From Ditylenchus dipsaci (taxonomy: Eukaryota > Nematoda > Chromadorea > Rhabditida > Anguinidae), in the NCBI GenBank assembly GCA_004194705.1, contig SADC01000269.1, forward strand, positions 1-64,000: 64,000 nt of DNA, in the 5' to 3' direction. Positions 22,896-34,619 of the stretch are shown in pieces (the stretch's first letter is position 1; the number at the start of each line of letters is the position of its first letter). Made by a program: the position numbers and the translations under genes. The notes beneath the pieces were generated by a model. The model was given only the letters and a program-made list of their open reading frames with translations, did no database searches and was not told where the DNA came from.

Positions 22896-23099
22896 TATTT
22901 TTGTCTTTTTTATTTTGGTTTGTAGTCCCCACTACTACTAAAGGAGTGTCCGTCTGTCTGTCTGTGTGTCCGGACACAATTGCGTTTGAAAATCATTTCC
23001 TTTCGAGACCAAAAAATTATTTCGTAGTCATTTGGGTATATAAGCAATTGTGTCAGTCTTTTCATTCATTCTTAGGTTTTGTGTGTGGTGGGTGGTCGT

Positions 23100-23108
23100 G
23101 TCAGCTGT
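23100..23108. repeat. 9-bp target duplication GTCAGCTGT, left copy
   Basis: Perfect and non-repetitive; the partner is at 24351-24359. Confidence 0.9.
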
Positions 23109-24350
23109 GGACAAAGCTTTTTTTGCTGCAAAAAGACTTTTTTTGCTGCAAAAAGACTTTTTTTTGCTGCAAAAATTAGTTGATGCAAAAAGTCTTTTTT
23201 TTGCTGCAAAAAAACTTTTTTTTTGCTGCAAAAAGTCTTTTTTTCGCTGCAAAAAGACTTTTTTTTGCTGCAAATATTTTTGCTGCAAAAAGTCTTTTTT
23301 TGCTGCAAAAAAACTTTTTTTTGCTGCAAAAATTCTTTTTTTCGCTGCAAAAAGACTTTTTTTTGCTGCAAATCGGCTTTTTTTGCTGCAAATCGGCTTT
23401 TTCTGGTCCAAACTATTTTAGCTGTAATTTTGGCGTGCGGTCGATTGGTCCACGGTCAATTGCTCCACGGTCAATTGATCCACGGTCAATTGGTCCACAG
23501 GTCAATTGGTCCACAAATTATTTTCAAATTAAATTCTTTTTTGTCTTGTGAAGAACTTCTATTACTTTAACAGTTTTTCGATAATTCAGCCTTAACCCTA
23601 CTGGTTAATCCACGCACCAACCAAACCAAGTGGTCGTCCACTTGGATCAAACTTTTTATGGTCTAATAAACAACCTGGGTACCACCTAGAAACAACCACC
23701 ACCCAAGCACTGCTACCTAGGCACTTCTACTCCTGAATACCGGTACCTGGTCAATGCCTTGGTACTAGTACCGTACTACTACCTTAACACCAGTTCAGCT
23801 TTCAGGGTCATTCCAGCAATTTTAACGAAACTATAAATTACCCCACAAAATGGAATTTTACTATTATCAAACCCTCTTTAGAATGCTCGAATTAGTGTAA
23901 AAAACAGGTAATAGAACCGTGGAGCAATTGACCGTGGACCAATCGACCGCACGCCAAAATTACAGCTAAAATAGTTTGGACCAGAAAAAGCCGATTTGCA
24001 GCAAAAAAAAGCCGATTTGCAGCAAAAAAAGTCTTTTTGCAGCGAAAAAAAGAATTTTTGCAGCAAAAAAAAGTCTTTTTGCAGCAAAAATATTTGCAGC
24101 AAAAAAAAGTCTTTTGCAGCGAAAAAAAGACTTTTTGCAGCAAAAAAAGTTTTTTTGCAGCAAAAAAAAGACTTTTTGCATCAACTAATTTTTGCAGCAA
24201 AAAAAAGTCTTTTTGCATCAACTAATTTTTGCAGCAAAAAAAAAGTTTTTTTGCAGCAAAAAAAGACTTTTTGCATCAACTAATTTTTGCAGCAAAAAAA
24301 GTCTTTTTGCAGCAAAAAAAAGTCTTTTTGCAGCAAAAAAAGCTTTGTCC
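23109..24350. mobile_element. Foldback element with tgctgcaaaaagactt arms, 9-bp TSD (FB-c)
   Basis: Left arm 23109-23410 is about 16 copies of cttttttttgctgcaaaaag, some reading tgatgcaaaa. Right arm 23990-24350 is the inverse. The arms continue inward through gtccaaactattttagctg and ggtccacggtcaattgctcc. Termini are GGACAAAGC and GCTTTGTCC, exactly bordered by GTCAGCTGT on both sides. The centre (23480-23915) holds a piece of the palindromic MITE family and cctaggcacttctac-type repeats. The Lys/Phe-rich open frames on both strands are repeat artefacts. Confidence 0.9.
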
Positions 24351-24359
24351 GTCAGCTGT

Positions 24360-24840
24360 GGCTGAATCAATTGGTTGGATCAGTACAATTGTATTGATTG
24401 TACAATTGTACTGGTTGGATTAGTTCAGCTGGTTGAATCAGTCCAGTTGTATTGATCCATCTGGTTGAATTGATTCAGCTGCTTGAATCAATTCAGTTGG
24501 ATGGATCAGTCCAATTGTACTGATTCAGCTGGTTGGATTGGTTCAGCTGGTTGAATTAATCCAATTATTGGATCAGTTCAATTGGATTGATCCATCTGGT
24601 TGAATTGGTTCAGCTGGTTGAATCAATCCAATTGGTTGGATCAGTCCAGTTGTATTGATCCATCTGGTTGGATTGGTTCAGCTGGTTGAATCAATCCAAT
24701 TATTGGATCAGTTCAATTGGATTGATCCATCTGGTTGAATTGGTTCAGCTGGTTGAATCAATCCAATTGGTTGGATGAGTCCAATTGTATTGATCGATCT
24801 GGTTGGATTGGTTCATCTGGTTGAATTAGTCCAATTGGAT
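24360..24840. repeat. Imperfect tandem repeat, gattcagctggttgaatca units
   Basis: About 480 nt made of ttcagctggttgaatcaat, ccaattgtattgatcc and atctggttgaattgg words, with a higher-order repeat near 120 nt (compare 24540-24650 with 24680-24790). Confidence 0.75.
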
Positions 24841-24954
24841 GGTGTCAAACATTCACAAAAAAGCAAGGAGCGCGAAGCGCTCCTCTTTCCAGTGCATTAT
24901 GCCTTTGCATTTAGCTCTGAAGGTGTCAGTCCCTTATTCATTTATCCTTACTAT

Positions 24955-27900
24955 CCACAGTAGGGGCTGCAAGCTTCATTCCTTATTGCATTTGGTATGC
25001 AACGGTATCTGCAAAAATCAAAATGGCCACAGTTGGGGCTGCAAGCCTCACTCTTTATTGTATTTGGTATGCAACGGTATCTGCAAAAATCAAAATGGCC
25101 ACAGTTGGGACCGCAAGCTTTATTCCCTACTGCATTTGGTATGCAATGGTATCTGCAAAAATCAAAATGGCCACAGTTGGGGCTGCAAGCCTCACTCTTT
25201 ATTGCATTTGGTATGCAAAGGTATCTGCAAAAATCAAAATGGCCACAGTTGGGGCTGCAAGCCTCACTCTTTATTGCATTTGGTATGCAAAGGTATCTGC
25301 AAAAATCAAAATGGCCACAGTTGGGACCGCAAGCTTTATTCCCTACTGCATTTGGTATGCAATGGCATCTGCAAAAATCAAAATGGCCACAGTTGGGACC
25401 GCAAGCTTTATTCCCTACTGCATTTGGTATGCAATGGCATCTGCAAAAATCAAAATGGCCACAGTTGGGGCTGCAAGCCTCACTCTTTATTGCATTTGGT
25501 ATGCAAAGGTATCTGCAAAAATCAAAATGGCCACAGTTGGGGCTGCAAGCCTCACTCTTTATTGCATTTGGTATGCAAAGGTATCTGCAAAAATCAAAAT
25601 GGCCACAGTTGGGGCTGCAAGCCTCACTCTTTATTGCATTTGGTATGCAAAGGTATCTGCAAAAATCAAAATGGCCACAGTTGGGGCTGCAGGCCTCATT
25701 CCCTACTGCATTTGGCATGCAATGATATCCCCGAAAATCAAAAATGGCCACAGTTGGGACCGCAAGCTTTATTCCCTACTGCATTTGGTATGCAACGGTA
25801 TCTGCAAAAATCAAAATGGCCACAGTTGGGACCGCAAGCTTTATTCCCTACTGCATTTGGTATGCAATGGCATCTGCAAAAATCAAAATGGCCACAGTTG
25901 GGACCGCAAGCTTTATTCCCTACTGCATTTGGTATGCAATGGTATCTGCAAAAATCAAAATGGCCACAGTTGGGGCTGCAAGCCTCACTCTTTATTGCAT
26001 TTGGTATGCAAAGGTATCTGCAAAAATCAAAATGGCCACAGTTGGGACCGCAAGCTTTATTCCCTACTGCATTTGGTATGCAATGGCATCTGCAAAAATC
26101 AAAATGGCCACAGTTGGGGCTGCAAGCCTCACTCTTTATTGCATTTGGTATGCAAAGGTATCTGCAAAAATCAAAATGGCCACAGTTGGGGCTGCAAGCC
26201 TCACTCTTTATTGCATTTGGTATGCAATGGCATCTGCAAAAATCAAAATGGCCACAGTTGGGACCGCAAGCTTTATTCCCTACTGCATTTGGTATGCAAT
26301 GGCATCTGCAAAAATCAAAATGGCCACAGTTGGGACCGCAAGCTTTATTCCCTACTGCATTTGGTATGCAATGGCATCTGCAAAAATCAAAATGGCCACA
26401 GTTGGGACCGCAAGCTTTATTCCCTACTGCATTTGGTATGCAATGGCATCTGCAAAAATCAAAATGGCCACAGTTGGGACCGCAAGCTTTATTCCCTACT
26501 GCATTTGGTATGCAATGGCATCTGCAAAAATCAAAATGGCCACAGTTGGGGCTGCAAGCCTCACTCTTTATTGCATTTGGTATGCAAAGGTATCTGCAAA
26601 AATCAAAATGGCCACAGTTGGGGCTGCAGGCCTCATTCCCTACTGCATTTGGCATGCAATGGCATCTGCAAAAATCAAAATGGCCACAGTTGGGACGGCA
26701 AGCTTTATTCCCTACTGCATTTGGTATGCAACGGTATCTGCAAAAATCAAAATGGCCACAGTTGGGGCTGCAGGCCTCATTCCCTACTGCATTTGGCATG
26801 CAATGATATCCCCGAAAATCAAAAATGGCCACAGTTGGGACCGCAAGCTTTATCCCTACTGCATTTGGTATGCAACGGTATCTGCAAAAATCAAAATGGC
26901 CACAGTTGGGGCTGCAAGCCTCACTCTTTATTGTATTTGGTATGCAACGGTATCTGCAAAAATCAAAATGGCCACAGTTGGGACCGCAAGCTTTATTCCC
27001 TACTGCATTTGGTATGCAACGGTATCTGCAAAAATCAAAATGGCCACAGTTGGGGCTGCAAGCCTCACTCTTTATTGTATTTGGTATGCAACGGTATCTG
27101 CAAAAATCAAAATGGCCACAGTTGGGACCGCAAGCTTTATTCCTACTGCATTTGGTATGCAATGGCATCTGCAAAAATCAAAATGGCCACAGTTGGGACC
27201 GCAAGCTTTATTCCCTACTGCATTTGGTATGCAACGGTATCTGCAAAAATCAAAATGGCCACAGTTGGGGCTGCAAGCCTCACTCTTTATTGCATTTGGT
27301 ATGCAAAGGTATCTGCAAAAATCAAAATGGCCACAGTTGGGACCGCAAGCTTTATTCCCTACTGCATTTGGTATGCAATGGCATCTGCAAAAATCAAAAT
27401 GGCCACAGTTGGGACCGCAAGCTTTATTCCCTACTGCATTTGGTATGCAATGGCATCTGCAAAAATCAAAATGGCCACAGTTGGGACCGCAAGCTTTATT
27501 CCCTACTGCATTTGGTATGCAATGGCATCTGCAAAAATCAAAATGGCCACAGTTGGGACCGCAAGCTTTATTCCCTACTGCATTTGGTATGCAATGGCAT
27601 CTGCAAAAATCAAAATGGCCACAGTTGGGACCGCAAGCTTTATTCCCTACTGCATTTGGTATGCAATGGCATCTGCAAAAATCAAAATGGCCACAGTTGG
27701 GGCTGCAAGCCTCACTCTTTATTGCACTTGGTATTCAATGGCATCTGCAAAAATCAAAATGGCCACAGTTGGGGCTGCAGCCTCATTCCCTACTGCATTT
27801 GGCATGCAATGATATCCCCGAAAATCAAAAATGGCCACAGTTGGGACCGCAAGCTTTATTCCCTACTGCATTTGGTATGCAATGGTATCTGCAAAAATCA

Positions 27901-27975
27901 AAATGGCCACAGTTGGGGCTGCAAGCTTTATTCCCTACTGCAGTTGGTATGCAAGTTTATCTGCAAAAAAAACAA
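24955..27975. repeat. 72-bp satellite array, about 42 copies
   Basis: A tandem array whose unit repeats exactly every 72 nt over most of its length (for example gccacagttgg at 25026, 25098 and 25170). Two main unit types alternate irregularly: one with ggggctgcaagcctcactc and atgcaaaggtatct, the other with gggaccgcaagctttattcc and atgcaatggcatct. A rarer variant with atgatatccccgaaaat occurs near 25725, 26808 and 27811. Because 72 is 24 codons and the unit lacks stops in several frames, long open frames of 24-residue repeats arise on both strands. I do not regard them as genes. GC-rich palindromes (gcgcgaagcgc at 24870, gcgcgcggagcgcgc near 28001) flank the array. Confidence 0.95.
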
Positions 27976-28068
27976 TATTTATACGAACGCAAAGGTAAGG
28001 CGCGCGGAGCGCGCCGGCCCCTGGGGCTAGTATCTTACTAAATATTAAACAATGGGCTTGAGTTCAGA

Positions 28069-28900
28069 ATCCCCCCCCCCCACGGGGACTGATCAGATCG
28101 AGGAGATAACATCATATTCGTGTTTCTCGACCCCGATTTCATGAGAAAGCCGGCTGTTTTTTTGGTTCTGAGAAAAAAAAATTTTTCGAACCACAGGGGG
28201 GGTTGGTATCATGGTTTTTTAGTCAAAATTTGAAAAATTTAAATTGGCGCCTTTTGAATTTTAAAGGAAATAAGGGCTGTATTGGGAGGGGAAGGGAATA
28301 AAAGGGCCACTAATGACTCAGGGCCCACTAACAAGAAGATGTTGAACATAGTTTTGAATACTGGGCCTACCGCATAAATAAACTCTGGTATGCATGCTTT
28401 TTCATGCATCCAGAGTCACTTTCGAGTGATTTGTGTCTAAGGTATGTGGGTGTGCACATCTCAACTCCAAGCCCCCAACCCCCCGAAGGGGCGCAGGGGC
28501 TTGAGAGTTAGAGATGCGCGCACACACTTACCTTAGACATGATTCCGAGAAGTACTCTTGACCATAAAATGCATATAGAGTCTTTTTTTGCCACGGCCCA
28601 GTTGAAAAACATGGTGAGGCAGTCGAAGAATATAGATATTCAAATTTATAATGTTCTGCCATAAAAGTGGCCCCCTTTATTCCCTTCCCCTCCCAATACA
28701 GCCCTTATTCCCTTTTAAATTCAAAAGGCGCCAATTTAAATTTTTCAAATTTTGACTAAAAAACCATGATACCCCCCTGTGGTTCGAAAAAAAAATTTTT
28801 TCTCAGAACCAAAAAAACAGCCGGCTTTCTCATGAAATCGGGTCGAGAAACACGAATATGATGTTATCTCCTCGATCTGATCAGTCCCGTGGGGGGGATT
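28069..28900. mobile_element. Long foldback element with inner palindrome
   Basis: Arms of about 240 nt (28069-28313 and 28669-28900) are nearly identical inverses, sharing a C/G-run, actgatcagatcgaggag, gagaaagccggctg and gggctgtattgggaggg. The 355-nt centre has its own palindrome around 28440-28545 (aggtatgtg...cccaaccccccgaagggg...cacacttacct). I could not find a clear target duplication. Confidence 0.8.
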
Positions 28901-28970
28901 CGAAACTGCAACCAAACAATGTACAAATTCAACAAAATAAATCTTTATGCATAAAAATAACATCACTCAA

Positions 28971-30300
28971 TCAAAAATTGACAACACATTAATATCCGGC
29001 ATCAAATATAAGATGTTTTCCTTGTCTTCTTCATCCTCTTCAAATTCATCAATGTCCGGATTAGCGCCCTTCGGGTAACATAACGAGTCTTGGATTGATC
29101 GCAAGAAGGCTAATAATTCATTATCGGAGCTGGTTCTGTTTGATTTTTCCTGATTTCATTCCATCCGACGACAGTTGAGTGAATTTGCTGCTCTGCTTCC
29201 AGTTGCTTTGCTCGCATAATTCGAAAAGGTTCCTCGGGTTTCGCTCATGTCTTAGATTATATGTTACTTTTCATACGAAACTTAAACAACAACCTGATGA
29301 TTGCGTGACGAACGCCCTCTTTTTCGTCCATCTGATGTCGAATTACCTTGCTTCGATCAGGTTTGCCACCGCCAGGAAAGTGACTCTTGTATTCTTTATT
29401 CCATGCTTCGACGGCGTTGTTGGTAACTGGCCTCTGTTTGATGATATGCTGATTAACATTCCAAAGATCAAAACTGTACAGAGGCTTTCTTGGCTGCGCA
29501 TTGTCTCCACGGTAAATGTACGTTGTCCTGATGTACTTGAAAAACGCTAAATTATATTTATAATTTTTTAAACCAAATACAAATCATACCTGTAACTCTC
29601 TGATCATCTGCACCCGAAGCAATTCTATTATGAACCATTCTCTCGTATTCTCTGATCAGCGCATGTAAACCAAAAAGCACATCTTTGCAAGGCAAATAAG
29701 CAAGCTTTGAAAATAGAATAATCCAATCGCTTAATTCCCCATTGACATAAAAGCGAGCCATTCCATGTTTCTTTGCCCATTGCTGTTCAGCGTGCCACAA
29801 ATCAAATATACATCGTATTGCAACTTCACATGGAAAGATCGACAGCACAACATTCGAAGGACCAGATTCGAAGTCTAAGGTTGAGGGTTATGTTGTAAAT
29901 AAAATGTATATTCACCAGAAACGAAAGCATCAACACAATATTCAATAGCTGGCAAATAAAAAAACTTCTTGAATACTCGACGGAACGTTTTTTCACTTTT
30001 AGACCGCATCCAGCTGAATCCAATAACGCAGAATGTGTCGTCAATCATTTCATGCAGTGTAAAATACTAAGACGCTTTAAATTAATACTGATAATATAAA
30101 TAAATTATACCTGATAGAATTTTCTTGGAGTCTTCTTATAGGTCGCGTCAAAAACAATTACTTGGCTCGTTTCAAGAGGTCATGCCCAAAATCCGACATC
30201 CATACAACAATCCACGGTAAAGCTGAATTTTCGCCTGAATTAGTACCCAAAGCACCACCTTGGACCCAATAAACAACTTTTGGGCACAGCTCTAAGTCGC
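28971..30300 (-). pseudogene. MULE-type transposase, decayed
   Basis: Minus-strand exons in order: VIVFDATYKKTPRKFYQ (first catalytic Asp, about 30110-30165); YFTLHEMIDDTFCVIGFSW and FRRVFKKFFYLPAIEYCVD; then, after a roughly 40-nt intron, DFESGPSNVVLSIFP (second Asp) with the CxxxxxxH-like block, AKKHGMARFYVNGEL and LAYLP; later WNVNQHIIKQRPVTNNAVEA and an acidic C-terminus ending near 28971. This is the order of the MULE transposase domain used by Mutator-like elements and FLYWCH-linked host genes. There is a frame change at an A-run near 29150 and stops upstream of 30200, so it is broken. It is the only transposase remnant here whose superfamily makes 9-bp duplications. Confidence 0.75.
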
Positions 30301-30309
30301 CGAGTGTCA

Positions 30310-31600
30310 AAAATAAACTAAACACACTTTATGCTGTAAATAAAATTTAAATTTGCTTTACAAAGGAGTTTGTTGTATACATGAAACGGTTTATCATTAC
30401 ACATTTTCTGCACAGAATGTCATACAGTTGGATTCAGCAAGAGTTGCATATTATTCCTCGCATCCGCATTTACAAAACTCATGCACAGGAAGGCGTATAT
30501 CCAATCCCCTGCAAAAAATAAAATAAAAACAGTGAACAAAGGAAAATTAATAAGATAACCTGCAATTTTACGTACAAAAGGTACATGCAAGGTACATGCA
30601 TCACACGATATGCCATGTGTGTATGTCGGTCAAAATGATGTGACTTAGCTCCAAAAACGCTTACAACATAGTTGTTGTGATTGTGTGAACAGCTGACAAA
30701 GCCTGGCGAATAGTTAATAAATTCCCCATATACACCTACAGTGGAAACATCCACGCGGCACAACATCCTATAATTGATTGACTGATTTATTTAGCAGGAG
30801 AACTAGTAATCCCCTGTTTTTTTAACCCTAATAGGTTTACATAAAAATGCCAGACCAAGTTTTTCGCAAGAAAATGTGAAAAACACTGCTAGAATTTTTT
30901 ACTTCAGAGTTATCTAAAAGTACACGTATTTTAGATCTTAGATCTTTGCAAACACTTTTATACCTCGATATAACCCCTAGAAATTGACCCAATGGTGCGT
31001 TATATTAAGGTTTAACTGTGTTACTAGCTCTGGTATTTTTTCATTGTTCCTCCAGACTTCTTAAGCTATTGAAGACTATAATTTTGCCGCAAAAAACAAC
31101 CAGTCAGTTTTAAATGTTCCAGTTCAGCAAATACATCTTGGAGGCTCTTCGAGCCTTTTTTCGTGTAACTTCTCTGACTAAGTGTGTTACTTTTTGCTGT
31201 ATATTGTGCCTGCAGAAAAGTTTGAACTCACAGTCCCGCAATATTGTTTTGTAAAAAATGCTCTATTAGCTAGCAACTAAGTCCGACCAGAAATAGGAAA
31301 TCCTTGTTGCACCTTCTTCAATTTGAGAAGTCTAATTATCGCTTAAAATGGAATGGTACTTTCTTCTCGAAATTACCGCGAATCATTTTTTTCTCACTGC
31401 AATTTGATTTTCCCGCAAAACACTTTTTTTTCCCGCAAAAATATTTTCTCATCGCATTTTGAAATTTTCAGTTAAATTTCGTAAAATTTAACTTAATTTT
31501 TCAGATATAAAATGACTTGGATCCCTCGAAATCCTACCCGGAGTGGCTAGAGGTCCCTGAAAGTCGGTTTTTTGGGGATTCACTAAAGGGGGGTAAACCT
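30310..31600. other. Possible 5' remnants of the MULE gene, otherwise no gene
   Basis: On the minus strand, 30370-30770 has exon-like pieces (for example GVYGEFINYSPGFVSCSHN) that may be the DNA-binding N-terminus of the MULE gene, but stops break them. From 30780 to 31600 I see only AT-rich sequence with ttttcccgcaaaa words. Confidence 0.35.
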
Positions 31601-31639
31601 GGATAGTCTTCTGTGCAGCCATAGGGGTTCGAACCATCA

Positions 31640-32290
31640 ACCTCGGTTTTGAGAAATTTTGCGCGAATTTAAATTTTTTAGTCTGGACCAACCAAACCAA
31701 GTGGTCGTCCACTTGGATCGAATTTTTTTTTCGCGTTTTTCATGATCCAAAACCTATTTTCTGGACTAATTCGGGTATGCTGAAGACGATTTGTTAGCGG
31801 TGAAATGCCGTTTTGTAGGGTATTTTTTTAGTTTTATTAAAATCAACTTTTCATAAAATCAATTACCGTGTTTTCTCTATAAATCCCCCCTCTCTAATAA
31901 CTCCCCCGCCCCCTTAAAAGGTGATTTTCGCTACACCTTGTTCAGATTTATCAAAAGTCAATTTTCACAGTTTTTAAGTTAGCGTTCCATTCAATCAAAC
32001 AATGATTTAATGTGAAAAAAAAGTGAAGCAAACAAATCAACATTCACCACCATTACAATCTTTAAGGTTTATTTTTTCGCATTGAACGATAACTCCTCCG
32101 GGAGATTTAATAGAGAAAATACGGTATTTCTCAATACTCAAAAATATCTTACAAAATGGCATTTAACCACTATCAAACCATCTTCAGCATTTCCGAATTA
32201 GTTCAGAAAACAGGATCCGAAACATGAAAAACGTAAAAAAATTTTTTGATTCAAGTGGACGACCACATGGTTCAGTTGGTGCATGGATTA
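31640..32290. mobile_element. Long palindromic MITE split by a second MITE
   Basis: Left arm 31640-31863 (gcgcgaatttaaattttttagtc, aagtggtcgtccacttgg, ctggactaattcggg) and right arm 32128-32290 (inverse) are interrupted by the TA-flanked element at 31866-32124. Confidence 0.8.
31866..32124. mobile_element. MITE, CCGTATTTTCTCTATTAA family, nested
   Basis: Ends CCGTGTTTTCTCTATAAA and TTTAATAGAGAAAATACGG, bordered by TA on both sides, inserted into the centre of the palindromic MITE. Confidence 0.8.
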
Positions 32291-32329
32291 TACAGTAGAA
32301 ATGAAGATGGATCATAGAAAAACATGTTA

Positions 32330-32620
32330 AATTTTAAAAGTTCTTTACAAGACGAAAATATCACTACCCGGATACCACTACACTACCTCAGTTCCTCAAC
32401 TTGGGTACTACAAGCTCGGTACCACTACCTGGGCAGTATAATGGGATCACCACTACCTGGGTACCACCATCTGGATATCACTACCTGGGTACCACTCATT
32501 AGGCACTACCACCTGAGTAACACCACCTGCTTATGAAAATCAGGATACCACAACCTGAGAGGTCTGGGGCATTTCCGAGTCGACCATTTCCAAGTCGGAC
32601 ATTTCCGAGTCTAGCATAAA
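32330..32620. repeat. ggtaccaccacctgg and catttccgagtcg short repeats
   Basis: Several diverged copies of actacctgggtaccac (32340-32560), then three of catttccgagtcggac (32570-32615). Similar wording occurs at 23690-23800 and 53500-53610. Confidence 0.6.
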
Positions 32621-32629
32621 AACGTTGAA

Positions 32630-33190
32630 TTGGCGTTTTTCTTGCAGCTTAGTTCACTTTTAGGCACTTGTTGGGTTGGGGGGCCTCTTATCAAAAAAAA
32701 ATTCTTACCAAAACGACCTGTTATCAATAGGACCTCTTACAAAATTGGCGGTTATATCTTCGTGTACAGCCGTTTAGGATGGTTTAGGGTGATTTAAGAT
32801 GGTTCAGGGTGAAATTCTGAGCTATTGAGCCCATCGGACTGGAATTCTGATCCGCCCGAACGAATTTTTGCATAAAGTTTACCCCCCTTTGGTAACCCCT
32901 AAAAAACCAACTTTCAGGACTTTTAGCCCCTCCGGGGTGGGATTCTGAAGGATCCAAATTCTTTTCAGACTATAAAATTCAAACTCCCATAAAATTTCGG
33001 ACTAAAAATCCAAGATACGATGAGAAAATTTTTTTGCAGTGAGAAAAAAGTATTTTTGCGGGAAGAAAAAAGGATTTTACGGGATAATAAAATTGCGCTA
33101 AGAAACAAATGATTTGCGGGGCGTTTGTAGTATATTTTCGGTAAGAAAAAAATATTATCCCTTAAAATGTCGATCAAAAGTGCGGCAAGT
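32630..33190. other. No gene recognised
   Basis: AT-rich, with aaggatttt/ttcccgcaaaa words. A tggtttagggtgatttaag patch lies near 32770-32820. Confidence 0.4.
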
Positions 33191-33193
33191 GAC

Positions 33194-33733
33194 TTACTCT
33201 AGGTGAATACCTCGAGATTCAGCAAATCCTTTGATTTTCTTCATAGTTTGCACCTCTACGAACTCGATTTCAATTTCAAGAAACTTCAACCTAATCGCGT
33301 GTTCGAGCAATGCCACAAGTTCATCGTAAAACTTTTTGCTCTCCTCAATTTTATTGGCTGAAAGCAGCCAAGGCATTCTTACCTCGACAACTCCGTTAAG
33401 GCATTTACTTAGTAAAAACCTTTGCCTGAAAAAAAACATTATAAAGTTTTTAGTTCTTAATAACAAGCGTGTATAGTACCTGACTGGGGTATAGCCTTTT
33501 CTTTGACTCGTGCCAGCATTTTGGAAATACGGTCTTTACTGAGAAGGTATTGGCCAATTCAAATCTGTGGATGGAAATAATGTCCCTCCATTGTCTGCAC
33601 GTTTGAGCACACATACCCAGATCTATGATACACTCAAGGCGTTGAAATACGTTAACCTAAAGTTTATGGTACAACAAGGAAAGCTAGAGAATTTTATTAC
33701 CAGCACATCGCTTGGAAAATAATTAATGTGCAT
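33194..33733 (-). pseudogene. F-box protein gene, short, with a frame change
   Basis: Exon 1 (33701-33733) encodes MHINYFPSDVL. It joins across a 44-nt GTAATA...TTTAG intron to exon 2 (33480-33656), VNVFQRLECIIDLGMCAQTC followed by RQWRDII. Together these give a classical F-box (FPxDVL..VF..L...DL..C..TCRQWRDI), the Skp1-binding motif of SCF ubiquitin ligases. Exon 3 (33194-33424) encodes RFLLSKCLNGVVEVRMPWLL and a helical tail ending RGIHLE, but it joins only after a one-base shift within exon 2. Total length would be about 145 residues, which is short. Such genes are abundant and fast-decaying in nematodes. Sure of the F-box, unsure of function or integrity. Confidence 0.65.
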
Positions 33734-33999
33734 TTAAGGTGGAGTTGAATGAAAGTGAAGAGAGATGAGCAATTGTTAGGTTTGTATTGCATTTCTGTTA
33801 TTCATTCTTAATTTCCGCCTTTTATGGCGTTGCATAGTGCATAATTTTCAGGCATATATTTAAATAGCGCTGATATGGCTTGGGCCCCGCCGCCATTTTA
33901 TTATAATCGGCCACAAAAACAAGGTCATTCACAGTCGAAAATAAAAGCAGTGACAATTACTTTTACTTAATAAACGACTCTATGGATCAAGAAAAAATA

Positions 34000-34167
34000 C
34001 AGTCGACTCTCGCTAACACGTCATCCCTGGGACCGGAAAAAGTGACGGGTTAGCAAGAGTGACGGCTTATCTAGAATATTTTTCCTTGACTTTACTTGTC
34101 GGCCATCTAAATTTTCAGTAAAAAAGGTGACGGGTTAGTGGAGTGACGTGTTAGCGAGAGTTCACTG
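34000..34167. mobile_element. pogo/Tigger-like MITE
   Basis: Ends CAGTCGACTCTCGCTAACACG and CGTGTTAGCGAGAGTTCACTG (20-nt match with one gap), flanked by TA. Inner subrepeats are gtgacgggttag. Confidence 0.85.
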
Positions 34168-34249
34168 TACATTTGCAATGTTTTTTTTGCCAATTGTGTA
34201 ATTTACTAGCACTATTGCCTGTTTGTCATGATCTTTTAGATTTTCCACC

Positions 34250-34600
34250 CGATTAAACAGCTTTAGCAGAAGGCTCTGGCTCTGCTCTGGCTCCGAGCAT
34301 GAGCCAAAACCGAGGGCTGAAAACAAGGAACAAAACAGAAAAGATACCTAAAGCCAGAGCAAAGGAAGACAGCACTAGCCAAGAAAAGAGCCATAATTCA
34401 TAATTTTTAAACCGAGGCTGAAAAAAAAAGAACAAAAAAAAGAGAAGATACCTAAGGCCAAAGCGAAGGATGAGAGCATGAGCCAGAGCTGGATCAAATT
34501 TTTCAAAATTGAGAGCACAGAGCAAGAGCCGGAGCAAATTTTTTGCTCCGTCGACGGCGAAGCAAGACGACAGCAAATACCGCGACCGCAAATCAGCCCT
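34250..34600. repeat. gagccagagcaaag simple repeats
   Basis: Diverged copies of gagcatgagccagagc and agaagatacctaaggcc. The minus-strand open frame over it is a repeat artefact. Confidence 0.5.
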
Positions 34601-34619
34601 CTTCCTCCACCTTGATGGC

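Noticed and set aside
23028..24423. Lys/Phe-rich open frames
   Set aside because: Translations of the tgctgcaaaaagactt tandem repeats in the foldback arms; present in all frames on both strands.
24955..27975. CRISPR-like or other prokaryotic repeat array
   Set aside because: Units are contiguous with no unique spacers, in a eukaryotic window with introns and MITEs.
24839..28041. Open frames of 242-929 codons on both strands encoding 24-residue repeats, some Cys-rich (CGHFDFCRY..CIPN)
   Set aside because: They arise because the satellite unit is 72 nt and lacks stops in several frames. Frames are open on both strands at once, subtypes differ at all codon positions, and no promoter, splice or domain evidence exists.
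29179..29550. 123-codon plus-strand frame
   Set aside because: It is the antisense shadow of the MULE transposase block WNVNQHIIKQRP on the minus strand.
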